Of a DNA stretch of 64,000 nt, positions 43,425 through 58,450 are shown one piece after another. The translations under genes and the position numbers were made by a program. Under the pieces are notes generated by a model. The model was not told the DNA's origin. It saw nothing but the letters and a program-made list of their open reading frames with translations, and did no database searches. Origin of the DNA: Cichorium intybus (lineage: Eukaryota; Streptophyta; Magnoliopsida; Asterales; Asteraceae); NCBI GenBank assembly GCA_023525715.1, contig CM042012.1:51739008-51803007 (forward strand), read 5' to 3'. The first letter of the stretch is position 1; the number at the start of each line of letters is the position of its first letter.

Positions 43425-44603
43425 GTAATTTTCTTTATTTTACACAAAAACTTTGAATTGATTAAAAAAACTATAATTTATTTTGTATTTATGATTTATA
43501 GGAGGAGTAGGGACAAATTATATACGAGTTATAGCATTGTACTTATGTATTTCTTTTTCTTTTTAAGACAAGCATGTGCATATGTGCATATGTGTATTTG
43601 CATATGTGCGTATTTGTATATATGCATACATGCCAATATCCGTTAGTAAAGCGTCAGTAATCATTGATGATTATAGCTGTAATCATTGATGATTATAGCT
43701 GCAATCATTGACGATTATATCTGTAATCATTGACGATTGATACATGTTATTCATGAATGGTATAGAGAAATGACTAACACATGTTAATCATGAATGAATA
43801 TATCACAAGTGATCATTGATAATTAACATATTTGTTTGTGTTTGTTATTATCTAATCTTATATTATTAAAACTAACATAATGTTTTCTAATGTTTTTTAG
43901 AAGCGATGGCTAATCACAAATTATCTGGCGATCTGATTTGAAGTGAAGAAACAGGACTACGATTGATTCAAGAAAAGTGCCGAAACTTGGATGAATTTTG
44001 TGACTTTTTATCCTTTGAATGATTTAATTTTTTATTGAATATAATTATGTATAATTTGTAATTGTCTGAAATAAGATAAACATTTATGAATATAAATGTT
44101 GTATATTAATGTGTAATTTGATTTTTCTTAGTAGTTTTTCTATTTAAAATGTTTTAATCGATTATGAATATAACTGTATAAATGTATGAAACAAGTCTTG
44201 TTATATTCATTTATGAATATAACTATATAAATGTAAGAATCTAGTATTGGCATATTCATTTATGAATATAATTTTGCCATCACTACAATATTCATGGATA
44301 ATTAACAATTTGTTTTTTATTCATTAATGAATGCAATATAATAAATGAAAAAAAAGACGATTCTTTTAAATTTAAAAGAAAATTGATAAAAAAATATTTT
44401 TTAATCATTTATTAATTAAAAATGATTAATTCGTTTTTTTAGGTAATTACCAATCAAATCCCTAAATTTTAGGAAATTGTGATTTTATTCATTTAAGATT
44501 TAATTTAATTAAATTATACAATTACTAATATACCATTATATATTGATTGGTCCAGAATCATTCTCACATTCTCAACCTTTTTATTCATCTCATTTTAACC
44601 TCT

Positions 44604-44803
<200 letters not shown>

Positions 44804-45045
44804 GGGTTAGGGTTAGGTTATTCTAAAACTAATAATTATTGTGTGACTGTGTGAACCAATCAAAATTCAAGAAAAATCAGTTTTCATAATTATAGGAGTC
44901 GGTTACCGGATTTATAGGAGTTTATTTATTTAAAATTAATTGATTTGTATTTCAATTACTATTATGCCCCTGTCCGGATTTAAAATGATTGGTCCATATT
45001 TAGTTACAAGGTTACACAATATTTATCAAATTACATTTGATCCTA

Positions 45046-45051
<6 letters not shown>
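44804..45051. mobile_element. AT-array-bounded inverted-repeat element 8
   Basis: 248 bp. Ends AGGGTTAGGGTTAGG (left) and AGGGTTAGGATC (right, inverted). Inner arms share ATTGTGT and an ACCAATCA word. Non-coding. Confidence 0.75.

Positions 45052-45135
<84 letters not shown>
45052..45135. repeat. (AT)n array
   Basis: About 84 bp, right of element 8. Confidence 0.98.
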
Positions 45136-45140
<5 letters not shown>

Positions 45141-45492
45141 CCATCTTGCTTCAATTGTGTACGGACATGGGAACCATGACTAACTCACTAACACCCTCTT
45201 CGTGTTGTTTCTTTTCATCTGCAAAACTCTTTTTACACATTCATCGGAGATTGAACATATGGTGTCGGTGGATGCATACAAGAGTTATAGGGTGTTGGAG
45301 GGCAATCAAACGAAGCTTGGTCTGTTTCAAGCATGCTTGATGTGTAGGTGCTGTGTGATGGGCTCCGATCCAACTACTTGTACAAACATGTCGTGCTTCT
45401 TTGTCCAACTTGTTGCGAAATACCCATTCTAAACTAACAACAGAAGCATCATGATGTGTAAGTATTATGTGATATACCTTATTGCGTTCAAA
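45136..45492. other. Unassigned sequence
   Basis: Two short plus frames (45146-45340, 45202-45432) overlap. The second, with SSEIEHMVSVDAYKSYRVL, is compositionally protein-like but unrecognised. It may be part of the decayed copia copy next to it. Confidence 0.35.
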
Positions 45493-45738
45493 TTATGTAA
45501 GTTCTGAATGTATTGCTTCGACCCATTCAATATGATCAAGAACAATTTTGTCATTTTTGGGTTCAACTTCGAAAATGGAAATCATGGAACATACATAATT
45601 TTTTTGTATGTTTAAAGTATCATTTCTTTCTTTAATTTTTGATCTTGTTAAGACACCTTGAGAAGGATCACTAATAACTTGTTGTTTTGGGTGATTTTCA
45701 TGTCCATTTGAATGTTCATTTATCATTAGTGAATTCAT
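45493..45738 (-). pseudogene. Ty1/copia polyprotein remnant
   Basis: HPKQQVISDPSQGVLTRSK, then FEVEPKNDKIVLDHIEWVEA: the linker between integrase and reverse transcriptase in copia polyproteins (family pattern: GDPS.GV.TRS, then VEPKN...A..D..W..AM..EL). The reverse transcriptase that should follow is missing. Confidence 0.75.
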
Positions 45739-45856
45739 TTGGATATTGCAACAATAATTAACGATTTTTTTTAGTATGCATTAATGTAATGGGTGTGATT
45801 TTTTTCATTAAAGTCAGTGTGCTCAATATTATCATGTTTAATCATTCAATAGCCAT

Positions 45857-45922
45857 TGTAATGTATATGTGGAGTCTAAAATTGTCTCTCCAAAAGAGCC
45901 CTTATGAAGAGAGAGGATACTC

Positions 45923-46003
<81 letters not shown>

Positions 46004-46244
46004 TATAAGATCGTGTCATATCAATGTGGGATACATTAACACTCCACCTTAGAGACGGAGGCTCGATGAGGATAGACATGGATATGTTAGGCCATGGGGG
46101 TGCGTGACACTGGCTCTGATACCATGTAAGATAATGTGGAGTCTAATATTGTCTTTCCAAAAGAGCCCCTATGGTGAGAGGGGAGACTTCAACATTTATA
46201 CACACTTCTAGGACCGTGTCGCACCAATGTGGGATACACTAACA
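45857..46244 (-). mobile_element. TRIM retrotransposon, complete
   Basis: Minus orientation. The 5' LTR is 46244-46125 (120 bp, TGTTAGTG...CTTACA). The PBS TGGTATCAGAGCC is at 46124-46112. A short interior of about 70 bp ends in the PPT-like AAGGTGGAG, and the 3' LTR is 46041-45857 (185 bp, TGTTAATG...ACATTACA). The length difference is an (AT)n expansion at 45927-45991. Flanks GCCAT and GTTAT match at only three of five bases. TRIMs carry no genes and move with other elements' proteins. Confidence 0.88.
45927..45998. repeat. (AT)n-(AC)n array in the TRIM 3' LTR
   Basis: About 65 bp AT and 8 bp AC. The partner LTR has only ATTTATACACAC at this position, so the expansion came after insertion. 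Confidence 0.95.
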
Positions 46245-47340
46245 GTTATGCACTATTATAAACCTAAGACTAATGTGAAATATTGGTGACATTCAATAAG
46301 ATTAATGTATCCATAAAGAGTAGTCAAATTCACATGTATTCATTGTTTTTGAATCTTAGAAAGACTAACCTAAGACTAACGTGATGTTAAACGTTCAACA
46401 TTGTCTGTTCATTTAACTTCTATTATCGCCTGCACAAGTGAGAATCTACAGGAAACAGTGGAAAAGAACAAAGAATTAACCTTATTGTTTTTCGAATGTG
46501 AATTAATGAGGTCATGCACTAAAGAGTATTAAATAGAAATAAATAAATAATAATATGATGGAAAATTTTATTATGTGCTAACTGAAAATAAATATTATTT
46601 ATTGGTCATATGTACAAAACATAAATAAATGTTCTATTCATAATAAATTAAAGGGCAAACTCATAAAAAACAAACATATTTTCACTGGGTTCTTAAAAAA
46701 CTATTATATTTTTAGTGCATTAAAACCCTTATATTCTCTACAAAATGTCTAATTTAAGGTTTCATATCGGCTTATCCTCGACAACTACAAATGCTAGGTA
46801 ACTCACTCTTAAGTGTTTGGTGGTTATAATTTATTAGATTAGAAATTTTCAGAAACTATAGAAGTTTAACACACTAAAAATATGATATAGTCATTTTTTT
46901 AATGATTGGATGAAATATGTTAGGTTTTTATAAGATCAGAAAATTTAAATTAGATATTTCAGATTATATATGGATTTTAATGTACTAAAAAAATAATATA
47001 GTGGTTTTCTTAAAACTTTGATGAAAAATATGTTGAGTTTTTCTAAGATTTGTGCTAAATAAATAAAAGACTATTTAATTAAAACTATTTAACTAATTAA
47101 TAATTAGTTTAAAGGTATAAGCTTCTATAATTAGTTGACTTGAAAGGCTTAAAAATGCTTACCAACTTAATATAAAGGTATAAACTTTTATAATTAGTTT
47201 ACTTGAAAGTAAACAGTCATAATTCTAGATCTCCCTTATCCATACCTTTGAGGGGTCGCCTCTAGTTGTCTCTCTTTCTCCTATGCATCGATCTTAAGCA
47301 AGAAATGGAATGAAATTGGTGTTGCTATTGTCTGTGGCAT
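46245..47340. other. AT-rich intergenic
   Basis: No gene. A phrase at 46675-46760 and 46960-47060 about TTTTCTTAAAA...ATGTTGAGTTTTT recurs loosely and may be an old repeat. Confidence 0.45.
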
Positions 47341-47775
47341 AGTAGTTGTTTATTCCTACTATGTGTGAATCAACTTTAAAGATTATTGTTTCATGGTAAT
47401 CCTTCTCCAACACCATAGGACACCTTCAATCATTGATGCAGTTATTCTTACTTTCGATGGTTGTTATTATATGTCTAATTGGTGTTTTAATTGGATCTAA
47501 TGCTATGGAGATTAAGAAAAATATCAAAATGTATTTGCTTCCGCTATATGATTATTTAGTAGCTGTTTATTCCTACTATGTGTGAATTAATTGTAAATAT
47601 TATTGTTTCATAGTAATCCTTCTCTAACACCATAGGACACCTTCAATCATTGATGTACTTATTCTTACTTTCTATGGTTGTTATTATTTGTCTAATTGGT
47701 GTTTTAATTGGATCTAATGCTATGGAGATTAAGAAAAATATCAAATTGTATTTGCTTCCACTATATGATTATTTA
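47341..47775. repeat. 217-bp tandem duplication
   Basis: Copies start at 47341 and 47558, sharing TTTATTCCTACTATGTGTGAA, AACACCATAGGACACCTTCA and TTGGATCTAATGCTATGGAG. No function seen. Confidence 0.9.
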
Positions 47776-49158
47776 ACTATTGTATGATTATCAATCACAA
47801 ACACATAGTTCCCAAGTATTTTCCTTTCAGGGGAACCATCTATTATGATCAAGGGCGATTCTATATAAGATGTAGGGTGTCCATGGTCACCCTTAGTTTT
47901 TGAATTTTCTTCACATATTATATTGAAATTTTTAGTGGACACTTATGGTAATTGTTAGGAAAACCAAAAAAAAAAAAAAGATAGAAACTAATAGGTTACA
48001 CAAAAAATGAAAATTATAATAGCTTTTTTCAACTTGATATATTATATAGAGCTTTGATTTATACATCTATAAGAAATTGATGGTAAACAATATAAGATAC
48101 AAATAAAACATGTCTAAATGCCATAATTTTAATTTTGAACGTCAAATAACAATTAGGTAAAAGCTATTTTGATTTTCAATCCGCTAAGTTTTTTAAATTC
48201 AAGATAGAATATAATAAAAGCAAAAATATATTATTTGACAATCTGATCCGATAATTAAAAATTCTCGATCTACTTATTTTGTTAGTTAATTCAAGTTGAA
48301 CACATGTAAGTTTGAATCCTAAATTTGCCATTGATTATGATCAACATGAAATTTCAAGCATTGATGTCATGTTTAAAATGAATATCTTAATAAGCATCTG
48401 ATGGTGCCAAAGAAGAACTCAAAATGATCATAGTCATTTGTTGTAACGTGGGTACCTATTCCTAAATTTATAATTTCTGGCTTGTAACAATACATTGGGA
48501 TACTAGAGAAACCTTCTTCCTCGATCTGGTTGGATCAAGTCATCGCTAATAAAAACAGAATTGTATATCACTGTGCTTGATATAATCTTTTAAAACTTAA
48601 CCCACATATTATTAAAAACAAAGTTATATAGTCTAAAATGGGTGTGAAATATATAGATCCGAGTAAAGTTAGTCCGAGAAGTACTTTTCCTAAAAGTAAA
48701 GTAGTATGAGATGTGATATTGTGTAATGCTTCATGTCACTATTTATTAAAAAAAAAAAATCCGACACTTTAAAATGCAAATGAGCCCAACATGTAACTTT
48801 TCGAAGACGATGATCAAATTGGTAACTCCTAAAAAATTGAGTTACCTGCATATTCTCAATAATCATGTGATACTTGATACTTTTTGTTGTTGGCTCTTTT
48901 ATAAATATTATGCATTTGATCCATGAAATCATGTTTCATTCGAAGATAGATAAACTAAAAATTCTCAGTGATAAATATTTTAATAAACGGCCAAACAACA
49001 AATTGACTTCGTAAATTTAAAACAGTAAACGTGTTTCTTGCATTACACATTTTAGTTGGATGATAAAGACATGTGAATAACATTGGAGCTTTTAGGCGAT
49101 ATGACATATTTTGACAGTTTAATTTACAATAAGATTAAAGTGAATTTTAATTAAAAAG
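47776..49158. other. AT-rich intergenic
   Basis: No supported gene or repeat. Short frames are random-looking. Confidence 0.5.
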
Positions 49159-49250
49159 TTTTTTTTTTTTTTTTTTTTTTTTTGAACGGCAAACCTATCC
49201 TACTCCTAGTCCTAAACTACTCCTTGTTATGTTAGTGTCAGGGTTTGAAG
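49159..49250 (-). mobile_element. 5'-truncated SINE, same family as 9480-9618
   Basis: Minus strand: TTCAAACCCTGACACTAACA, then TAGGAGTAGGATAGGTTTG and a poly(A) of 24 (the T run at 49159). The tRNA-like A box is missing. Confidence 0.75.
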
Positions 49251-49303
49251 ATTATGAATTATTATCATCTATTATTAAATGAAGCAAAACGGTAATGGGA
49301 CTC

Positions 49304-49564
49304 TAGGGATGAGCATTTGATCCAAAGAACCGGACCAAAACCGTGTATTGGGTTCGGTTCTTGGTTCTCCATTCCCACAAAATCGGTTCTCGGTTCTTCG
49401 GTTTCCAGTCCGGTTAGGGCCGGTTCCGGAACCAAACACATCTCTTAATAGCATATTTCATTGTATAACCGAACTAGGGTATTCGTTCCAGTTCTTTGTT
49501 TCCTATGAAATCGGTTCTCGATTCATCGGATCTTGGTCCGGGTCCGGACCTGTGCTCATCCCTA
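49304..49564. mobile_element. hAT-type MITE
   Basis: 261 bp with perfect 12-bp inverted ends TAGGGATGAGCA/TGCTCATCCCTA. Flanks TGGGACTC (49296-49303) and TGCGACTC (49565-49572) form an 8-bp duplication with one mismatch, the hAT size. The interior is rich in CGGTTCTCGGTTCTTCGG-like repeats. Non-coding. Confidence 0.88.
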
Positions 49565-49572
49565 TGCGACTC

Positions 49573-50123
49573 AATTAAGAGTTTCATGGTAACCGATTCT
49601 TTTATCAAAAATATACAATTAGGTTCCTTGTAGTTTAACAAAAATGTATGTTTCGTATCTATCTATTTTTTCATGTAGTTGGTTTTTGTCGTTTTAATTT
49701 CTTGCGTGGCTGGTCTTTATGATTTTATTTTGATACAAAAGTGATTTTAAATCACTAATTTAACTTTGATTAGTTTTTTATAAATTTTTATATTTTTATA
49801 TTTTAATTTAAATTAAATAAAAACCCAAGTGTAATTGAACCGCCTCTATAGTCTTCAATATTCGTCCGCCTCTATCGTCTTCAATATTCGTCATTGAACC
49901 GCCTCCACCCTTCTTCATTTCCTTTGTCCCCTCATTGTGCTTCATATTCCCCAACCCATGCCGCATCCTTTTGTTTATCTCTCCAAAACCCATATGCACC
50001 TACATTTTTTAAAATTGGGTGATGAATTTAGGGTCAGCCCTTTGGTTTTGGTGAACAATATATTGAATCACATATGAGGTTAGTGCCTCCTTCAACTTTC
50101 AATTTCCATCACCACTCTCATGT
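49573..50123. other. Intergenic, no gene seen
   Basis: A small repeat CGCCTCTA-CGTCTTCAATATTCGTC (49850-49890) is duplicated. Otherwise nothing. Confidence 0.5.
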
Positions 50124-50128
50124 TATCG

Positions 50129-52003
<1,875 letters not shown>

Positions 52004-52008
52004 TATCG

Positions 52009-54474
52009 AGTTTGATCTTTCTCTTCAATTTCAAGATCTACAATCTCTCATTTCAATCCTGATGCATGCTTTGATTATTTTGTATGTTTTCTAATCTTAG
52101 ATTGTTCCATCTGATTGAAGGTGCATTTACAAAATGGATATTCTGACAACCGAAATTTTTGACATAGATAATATAAGGATTTGATACAAGCATTCGATAT
52201 AGAAGAGTTCAAAACCTAAACAAAGTAAAGATATTATGAGAGGGCGAAATGGTCAAATAAGGTCCAAATATGGAAATGGATGGGTTAAGACATTTTATTT
52301 AGTCAATATGAGATATTAGTTTGATTAGAATTTTATTTTAAAGGACTAAAAGTGAAAAGTTTATTGTGCAAACTTTGGAAATTAATATCTCAAAAGCTAT
52401 AAAGAATTGGGAAAAAGTCATCAAGATGACTTAGGTAATAATTGAGATAACCAAAATATAGGAAAACGATTCGAGTTATTTGGAGTTATAACGAAGAAGT
52501 TACCATGGGTCAAAGATGACCAAAAAGTGACAAAAATGACCAAGTGCCCATGTTAAGGGCCTGTAACGGAAATTCTAGAAAGAATTGGCCTTAAGTCAGT
52601 ACGGACATATTGTAGAGCTCATTACTACCCTTCTAACGGTATAAATTTTGTAACATTTGGAGATCATATGAGGGAGTTATGGCTAAGAGAAAATCAAGAA
52701 AAATAATAAGAAAAAGTTCGGAAATTTTCTAAGTCGAGCTCTAGGGGTATTTTTGGAAATTTTCATCACAGCCCCAAATCAGCTTTTGAACCCGGTTTTG
52801 ACTGTTTCAGTGTGCGTATTCCATCCCCAGACATCGATTAATTACAATCACTCATCACAATACTCGAAATCAGAGATCGGGGAGAGGGTTCGAAGACACA
52901 AAACGCACACCAATTCTGATTCTCCAAAATTGAAGAAGGAAAATCGTCTAGGACTTGAAACCGATCCTTCTAGGTCGTGTTTTTCTTCAAGAAGGGCTGG
53001 AGTGCGTGATTTACAGTTCGAGAAAGGGAGAGAGTTGGAACAATCCTTATGGTTCGCGATTTTTCTAGTAGCGGGAGAGAAAGGAATCGAAGGAGACGAC
53101 GAATCAACATGTTTTCAGAAAGAACAAGGGCGACAGCAGGTCGTTGTTGCTGCTGAATGTCTGTGTCGGAAAGAACATCTCGATAGCAACTTCAGGCTGC
53201 CGGAAATCCCGCTGCCGGCGACGGTAATGGTGGTGTGCGACGAGAAGTCAACCGTGGCGGCCGGTGGTGGTGTTATCCACTGAGAATGAAGACAAATCAG
53301 ATAGAAAATGGGTGGAGACCATCCGTGGTCCTCGTGGTCGCGATTTTTGAGCTGAGGCAAAAGGATCGGTACGATGGTGGAAGCTGGTGGTGCGTGAGAG
53401 CCGATGGTGGTCATGGATGATATATATATAGGTCCGATTTTCAACATAAAGGCTTCCAACAGTTCTGATTTCTCTTATCTTGACAAGAATTTTGAGGTAA
53501 ACTCTATATTCTTGGAACCTAGCATTTGTTAGTTGGAGATAAAAGTTGAAATTGGAACATAGTTTCTGATAAGAACATGCAATGAGTCCAAGAACATCAT
53601 ATTGTCAAATATTTGTGCTTATTGAGTCTAAGAACTTATCAGTTGGGTTATTGGAGCTAGGAGTTTGACATTTGATATTGTCAAATGTATTTTACAACAG
53701 GTTTGATGATTTGGACCATGAGATATGCTAGTAAGATGGAAAGGGGCACACGTGGTCTGATTTCATGATTCAAGTCAACCACAGCTTCATATCTTTTGAG
53801 TTGGACAAAAATTTATTTTCAAGGTAAAATCTGATTTATGGAAACCTAGATTTGTTGAACTTGGAAACTTTTGTTGCAAATGGGTATGGGTTGAATATAT
53901 GAAGAATGCATAAATTAGTTGTTTGGTTTTGGTCATGTTTGACCTTTTGTTAGTCAAACCTTGAGATGAAGACTAAACTGGTGCATAAAATACTTATGAA
54001 GTATTGGAAAGAAAGTTGGTAATGTTTGATGTATAGGTATGTGTGTATGGGACGATATTTGTTTTGAGATTGTTTTTGGTAAATTTCTAAAAGGGTATTA
54101 AAGTTGTGAAATATCAATTAAAGTTTTTCTTATGAATGAGAAAGTGTTGTAATGGAACGGAATTTTTAAGTCATTAATACTTGTTAGGGTTGGAATGGAA
54201 TTGGTAATTCCATTGCCAAAAGGAAAAGAGTTGAATCAATTACTTATATGTCTAGTGGGACAAAAAGTGTAAATTGGAATGGGAATTTTGAATTCCAACG
54301 TTTTGGGATTATTTTAATATACACAAAAACAATGTGCAAATGAGCATTAAATTTAGCCGGAATGACGATTATGAAGTGTTGGGAACCTATTAACATAAAG
54401 TAAACGTAAAATAACATGTTTTTCACTGGTTTCTATTTTTAGAAACTTTATTGACTAAAGTTTGTCAAAATAAC
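52009..54474. other. Probable left part of a gypsy LTR interrupted at 54480
   Basis: Leader-like sequence with GC-rich 52750-53430, in which a 176-codon frame (52753-53283) occurs; it has no recognisable domain and I treat it as non-genic. The sequence resumes after the nested LTR at 56413. A GATAT at 52230-52234 equals the five bases after 58450, giving a possible but unconvincing left limit. Confidence 0.35.
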
Positions 54475-54479
54475 CTAAG

Positions 54480-56407
54480 TGTAACACCCGACTTATTAAC
54501 AAAACACCCCATAAAAATTTTTATTTTTCAAACATATGTTTTACAATCAAAACCATATTCAAAGGGGTATTAGTTAATACTAACAGGCACAAGAGTATCA
54601 AGGATTACAATATACTAGTATTATACATCCTTCAAGCCGGGCTGCTACTTCACATTGCTAAGTCCCTAGTCACGGATTTTGTCTTTCCCTTTAGCGGGAT
54701 CACGCTCACCTGCAGGGACATATCAAATAAACACTATGAGCTATAAATCCCAATGAGTAATCATACAAATAAGAGAATAATAACATTCAAATTCTCATAA
54801 CAGTTTCTGTCCCATATTTCATAGTCATAATTGACCGCACCATTTATCATGGCTATATAAGCCGCACCATGTGTCATGGCTATATAAGCCGCACCAAAAC
54901 ATTTTCAACATTCAAGTCATAGCCCTAAGGCCGCACCAACAGTTTCATCATTAATTTCATAGCCCAAAGGCCGCACCAGCTGGGTTCAATAACCCGATAT
55001 CATGGTCATACGACCGCACCATTTAGATTCAAGATTTTTATATCATAGCCAAAAAGGCTGCACCATTTGGATTCTCAATCCAATATCATATCATACTAGA
55101 TATAGTTAAGATTACTCACCTTGATGCTTGCTACCACTAGCGTTAGTTATTTCTTGCCTTTCAATGTATTCCACAAGATTTTGTCCCGTACCTATAAATT
55201 CATTCAGTTTCACAATGATTATAGGTTAATTTACCATTTCAATTGACTCTAATGCATAAGAGTCTAATATAACACCATTTCCAATCATTTTCAGATAATA
55301 ATCATCGTTATAAAAATTTAATACATTTCCCGGAATACGCGTATTCTACTACAGTACCTTCGGGAGGTCGTATTCTCATTTTAATAATTTTCCATGAAGT
55401 TTCATACCATATTAGACCTATGTTCAAAATCTCAGGTCAAACGGACAAGCCTAGCATCAAAATCATACTTGGAAATTGCTCAAAATATTAACAGAGGGTT
55501 TGATGTTTTCTGCCTCGACCACGCGTCGCGACCCCTCCCCTGGTCGCGTCGCGATTGCTGCCAAACAGACCAGAATATTCCGATTTTATGCTATAAAGTC
55601 TCTTTTCTCTTGTTAAGTCCTTAATTCCTGACTTAATCACTAGGAATTGTTCCAAGACCAAAACCCTTCATTAATATCAAGTTTTACACAATGGAATTGT
55701 CAAATTCAAACCCATTTCCACAATTTCCCGTTTTCAAAATTTTGGTCCAAAACCGAAATTTCCAAGTTGTAATCACTTCTATTGATTTAGTTCTACTAAA
55801 ATAACATCTAGAAGTCATTATCAACCATTAAAATCAAGTTATTCACAAAAACTCACAATCTAGGGTTCTTGATCAAAATTACAAATCTTCAAAAATAACA
55901 ACCTACTTCCGTATTCTTGAGTTATGCTTTTAACTCATGACTTATTGGAAGTATTAAAGTCATAAAACTTCATGGATCTTGACTGAAATTTCAGTCATCA
56001 AGTTCCTCTCATGAAGAACACACAAAACTTAGGTTAAAGGCATAATTACTAACCTTTAATCACTTGAAACTTCCAATTCCAAGTACCGATCCGATTTTCA
56101 GCTTCAATTCTTCAGGAATGGCTAAGGATTTCAGCCAAAAACCCTCTCCCGTAGCTTCTCCAAGCTTCTGCACATGTGGGGTGACTTTTCCCCCTTTTTA
56201 TATCTCCAGAATTTACAGTTTAACCCCTGGGGTTCCTTTTCTTGAACTTTTGCCACTTTTATCTAATTTTTATGACAAAAACTTATATTTATAACATTTT
56301 AAGTCCAAAACTCAAAATATTATTACAAACCAAATCCTTTTCTGTCCCAAAAGACCAAATTACCCTTTTTAATTATATTTACATATAAAGAGTATCTTGG
56401 TGTTACA
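54480..56407 (-). mobile_element. Solo Tekay-type LTR, TSD CTAAG
   Basis: 1,928 bp. Minus-strand ends TGTAACACCAAGATACTC and GTCGGGTGTTACACA. Perfect CTAAG at 54475-54479 and 56408-56412. It belongs to the same family as the LTR at 59930-61946, with shared GGTCGTATTC, TTTTGTCCCGTACCTATAA and CACGCTCACCTGCAGGGACA. At the variable-minisatellite position it has GCCGCACC units. Confidence 0.9.
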
Positions 56408-56412
56408 CTAAG

Positions 56413-58450
56413 TGAGTAAAATAAAAATTGTTTTGACATCTAAGCAATTGATAGTGTTTAATAAGAGTTATAAAGTTACTAAAATTTTATACAAAAACCC
56501 CAGAAAGCACATTTAGGAAAAGTAGGATGCCTAAATGAGAAAACAGTCAAAAAGTGTCAAAACGAAAAATGGTTTAAAAGGTTTCATGAAGCTTTATACA
56601 TGTTCTAAAAGGTATCGATACGTTGTGGAATTATATAAAAATGACTTAAACAAAAAGATTACACGACTTTTGGACTAAGTTGTCAAAATGGGACAAAAAG
56701 GGTAAAATTGTCCAAAATGGTTATTATGCTTTAAGAGTCATACTTAACCCCTAAAATTGAATTAGATAATGACTAGTATTAGTCAAGAATGATTAGACAC
56801 ATGATATATGTTTAGTTTTCTAATATGTTCTAATCTTCTATTAGATTAATAGAGATTGAAGGACGTTTGGAAGCAACTAAAGGATAGAGATGGGTGGATT
56901 AGTGTAGCTAGACGTACCTAGCTACTAAGGTGAGTACATGTGGCATTTTCCCTCTTTGTTGTACATGGCAAAAATGTTTTTATGGTTTATGTGAATTTCG
57001 AATATGAAATAATATGCATGTTTATTTTACTTATGACTTGTTTATAAAAGTCTTGTACAATGATTTGAAAGCAAGTTTTGGCATTAAGCCCAAGTGATTT
57101 GAAAAGTATATTTTGGCACAAATTTATAATAGTTTGAAAGCAAGTTTTGGCATTAAGCCCGATATGAGTTGAAAAATACGATTTGGCTTTAAGCCTAATA
57201 TGTTTTGAAAAGTGTGATTTGACATCAAACTGAAACGGGATTTGAAAAGATTGTTTTGGCACTAGCTTTAATGTGATTTCAGCAAGTAATTTGATGTCAA
57301 ATCATATTATGTTTTCCTTTTTATGATTGGTATTTGAGATATGAATGAATGCAGCAATGCAAGTTAGTATGTTACCCACTTTTGCCCGGGCCATGATATT
57401 CCCATAAGGAATATAGAGGAGTCTACTGGGGTGGTACCTTCCCTTTCGTGAAGTAGATGTCCTAAAACACAAGATGCTAGGATGGACTGATCTTGTTCTT
57501 CCCATCTTAGTATAGACTTGGGAAAATCACTATGTGTGATTATCCTAAGTATAAAAATAAAGCATGTGGAGATACCAGTCAAAGCATGTGATATGATGCT
57601 GAGATGGTTTGATTACGTTCTTACCATTTCAATATAGACTTGGGGTATCACCAAAGGTGATTAGGCCCTAAGTATAAAAATCCAAACACGAATGAATACC
57701 AGTCAAGTTTAAGTAATGAAAGTTTTATGATGATAAACTTATTATGAAAGGCTTTAAAAGCAAAATGATAATGTGTTTCGGTTATTATGTTTTTAACAGC
57801 AAGTCTTTTGACATGATTTGATTACGAAGGTTTTGCAAATGACAAACTTCTTATGAAAGGTTTTAGAAGCAAAACGATGATGCGTTTAAGTTATAATGAT
57901 TTTAAAAGCCAGTGTTATGAAATGATTTGATTACAATGGTTTTGAAAATGATATATGTTATGTTTATAAATGTTTTGTGTCCAAACCCATGTAGCTCACG
58001 AGACATTTTTGTCTTACGTATTTTATTTTATGCCATGTATCCCAGGTTCTAGACATGAGAGATAGAAGCAAGTAAATGACCCGAAGAGATTGGGATCTTA
58101 GATGGAGTGAATATTGGCCGATGCACTGGTTTGTAATCCTAACTTGCTTTCTATGGTCTTATATGATATGAAGTTGTAACCCCCGGAGTTGTATAACCAT
58201 TTTTACAACTAAATGGTCTTTGTTGGGACCAAATTTTTAAGACATGACACGAGGTCATGAGAAAAGTTTTTTTTTAAGCTTGACAATCTGTTATATAAAG
58301 AAACATGAGTTTTGAAATATGAGATTTTTCAGTAACGAGTTTTATAAAATATCACACTAGCTATTGTGCTTTTGACGAAATGCGCTTTTGGCGTAATGCG
58401 CTTTTGATATTATTGCGCTTTAAAAAAGGGACAAATTTTTGGGTGTTACA
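56413..58450 (+). mobile_element. 3' part of a gypsy LTR ending GGGTGTTACA
   Basis: Ends TTTTTGGGTGTTACA at 58450. Contains a block with repeats of GCAAGTTTTGGCATTAAGCC (57070-57260) and a duplicated CTTAGTATAGACTTGGG / AGTATAAAAAT paragraph (57500-57690). Presumably one LTR with 52009-54474. Confidence 0.5.

Larger units (their letters stand above)
42975..43613. repeat. 319-bp tandem duplication including the RidA exon
   Basis: Copies at about 42975-43293 and 43294-43613 are nearly identical, ending in GCATATGTGCATATGTG-type repeats. The second copy has the exon's acceptor AG changed to AT. Confidence 0.9.

Noticed and set aside
44804..44818. Interstitial telomere repeat (AGGGTTAGGGTTAGG)
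   Set aside because: Only two units, not the plant TTTAGGG form, and the sequence recurs inverted as AGGGTTAGG at the other end of the element: it is a terminal repeat.
52753..53283. 176-codon plus frame
   Set aside because: Falls in an LTR-like leader, has no domain, and the opposite strand is also partly open (53115-53459). GC-rich composition explains the openness.
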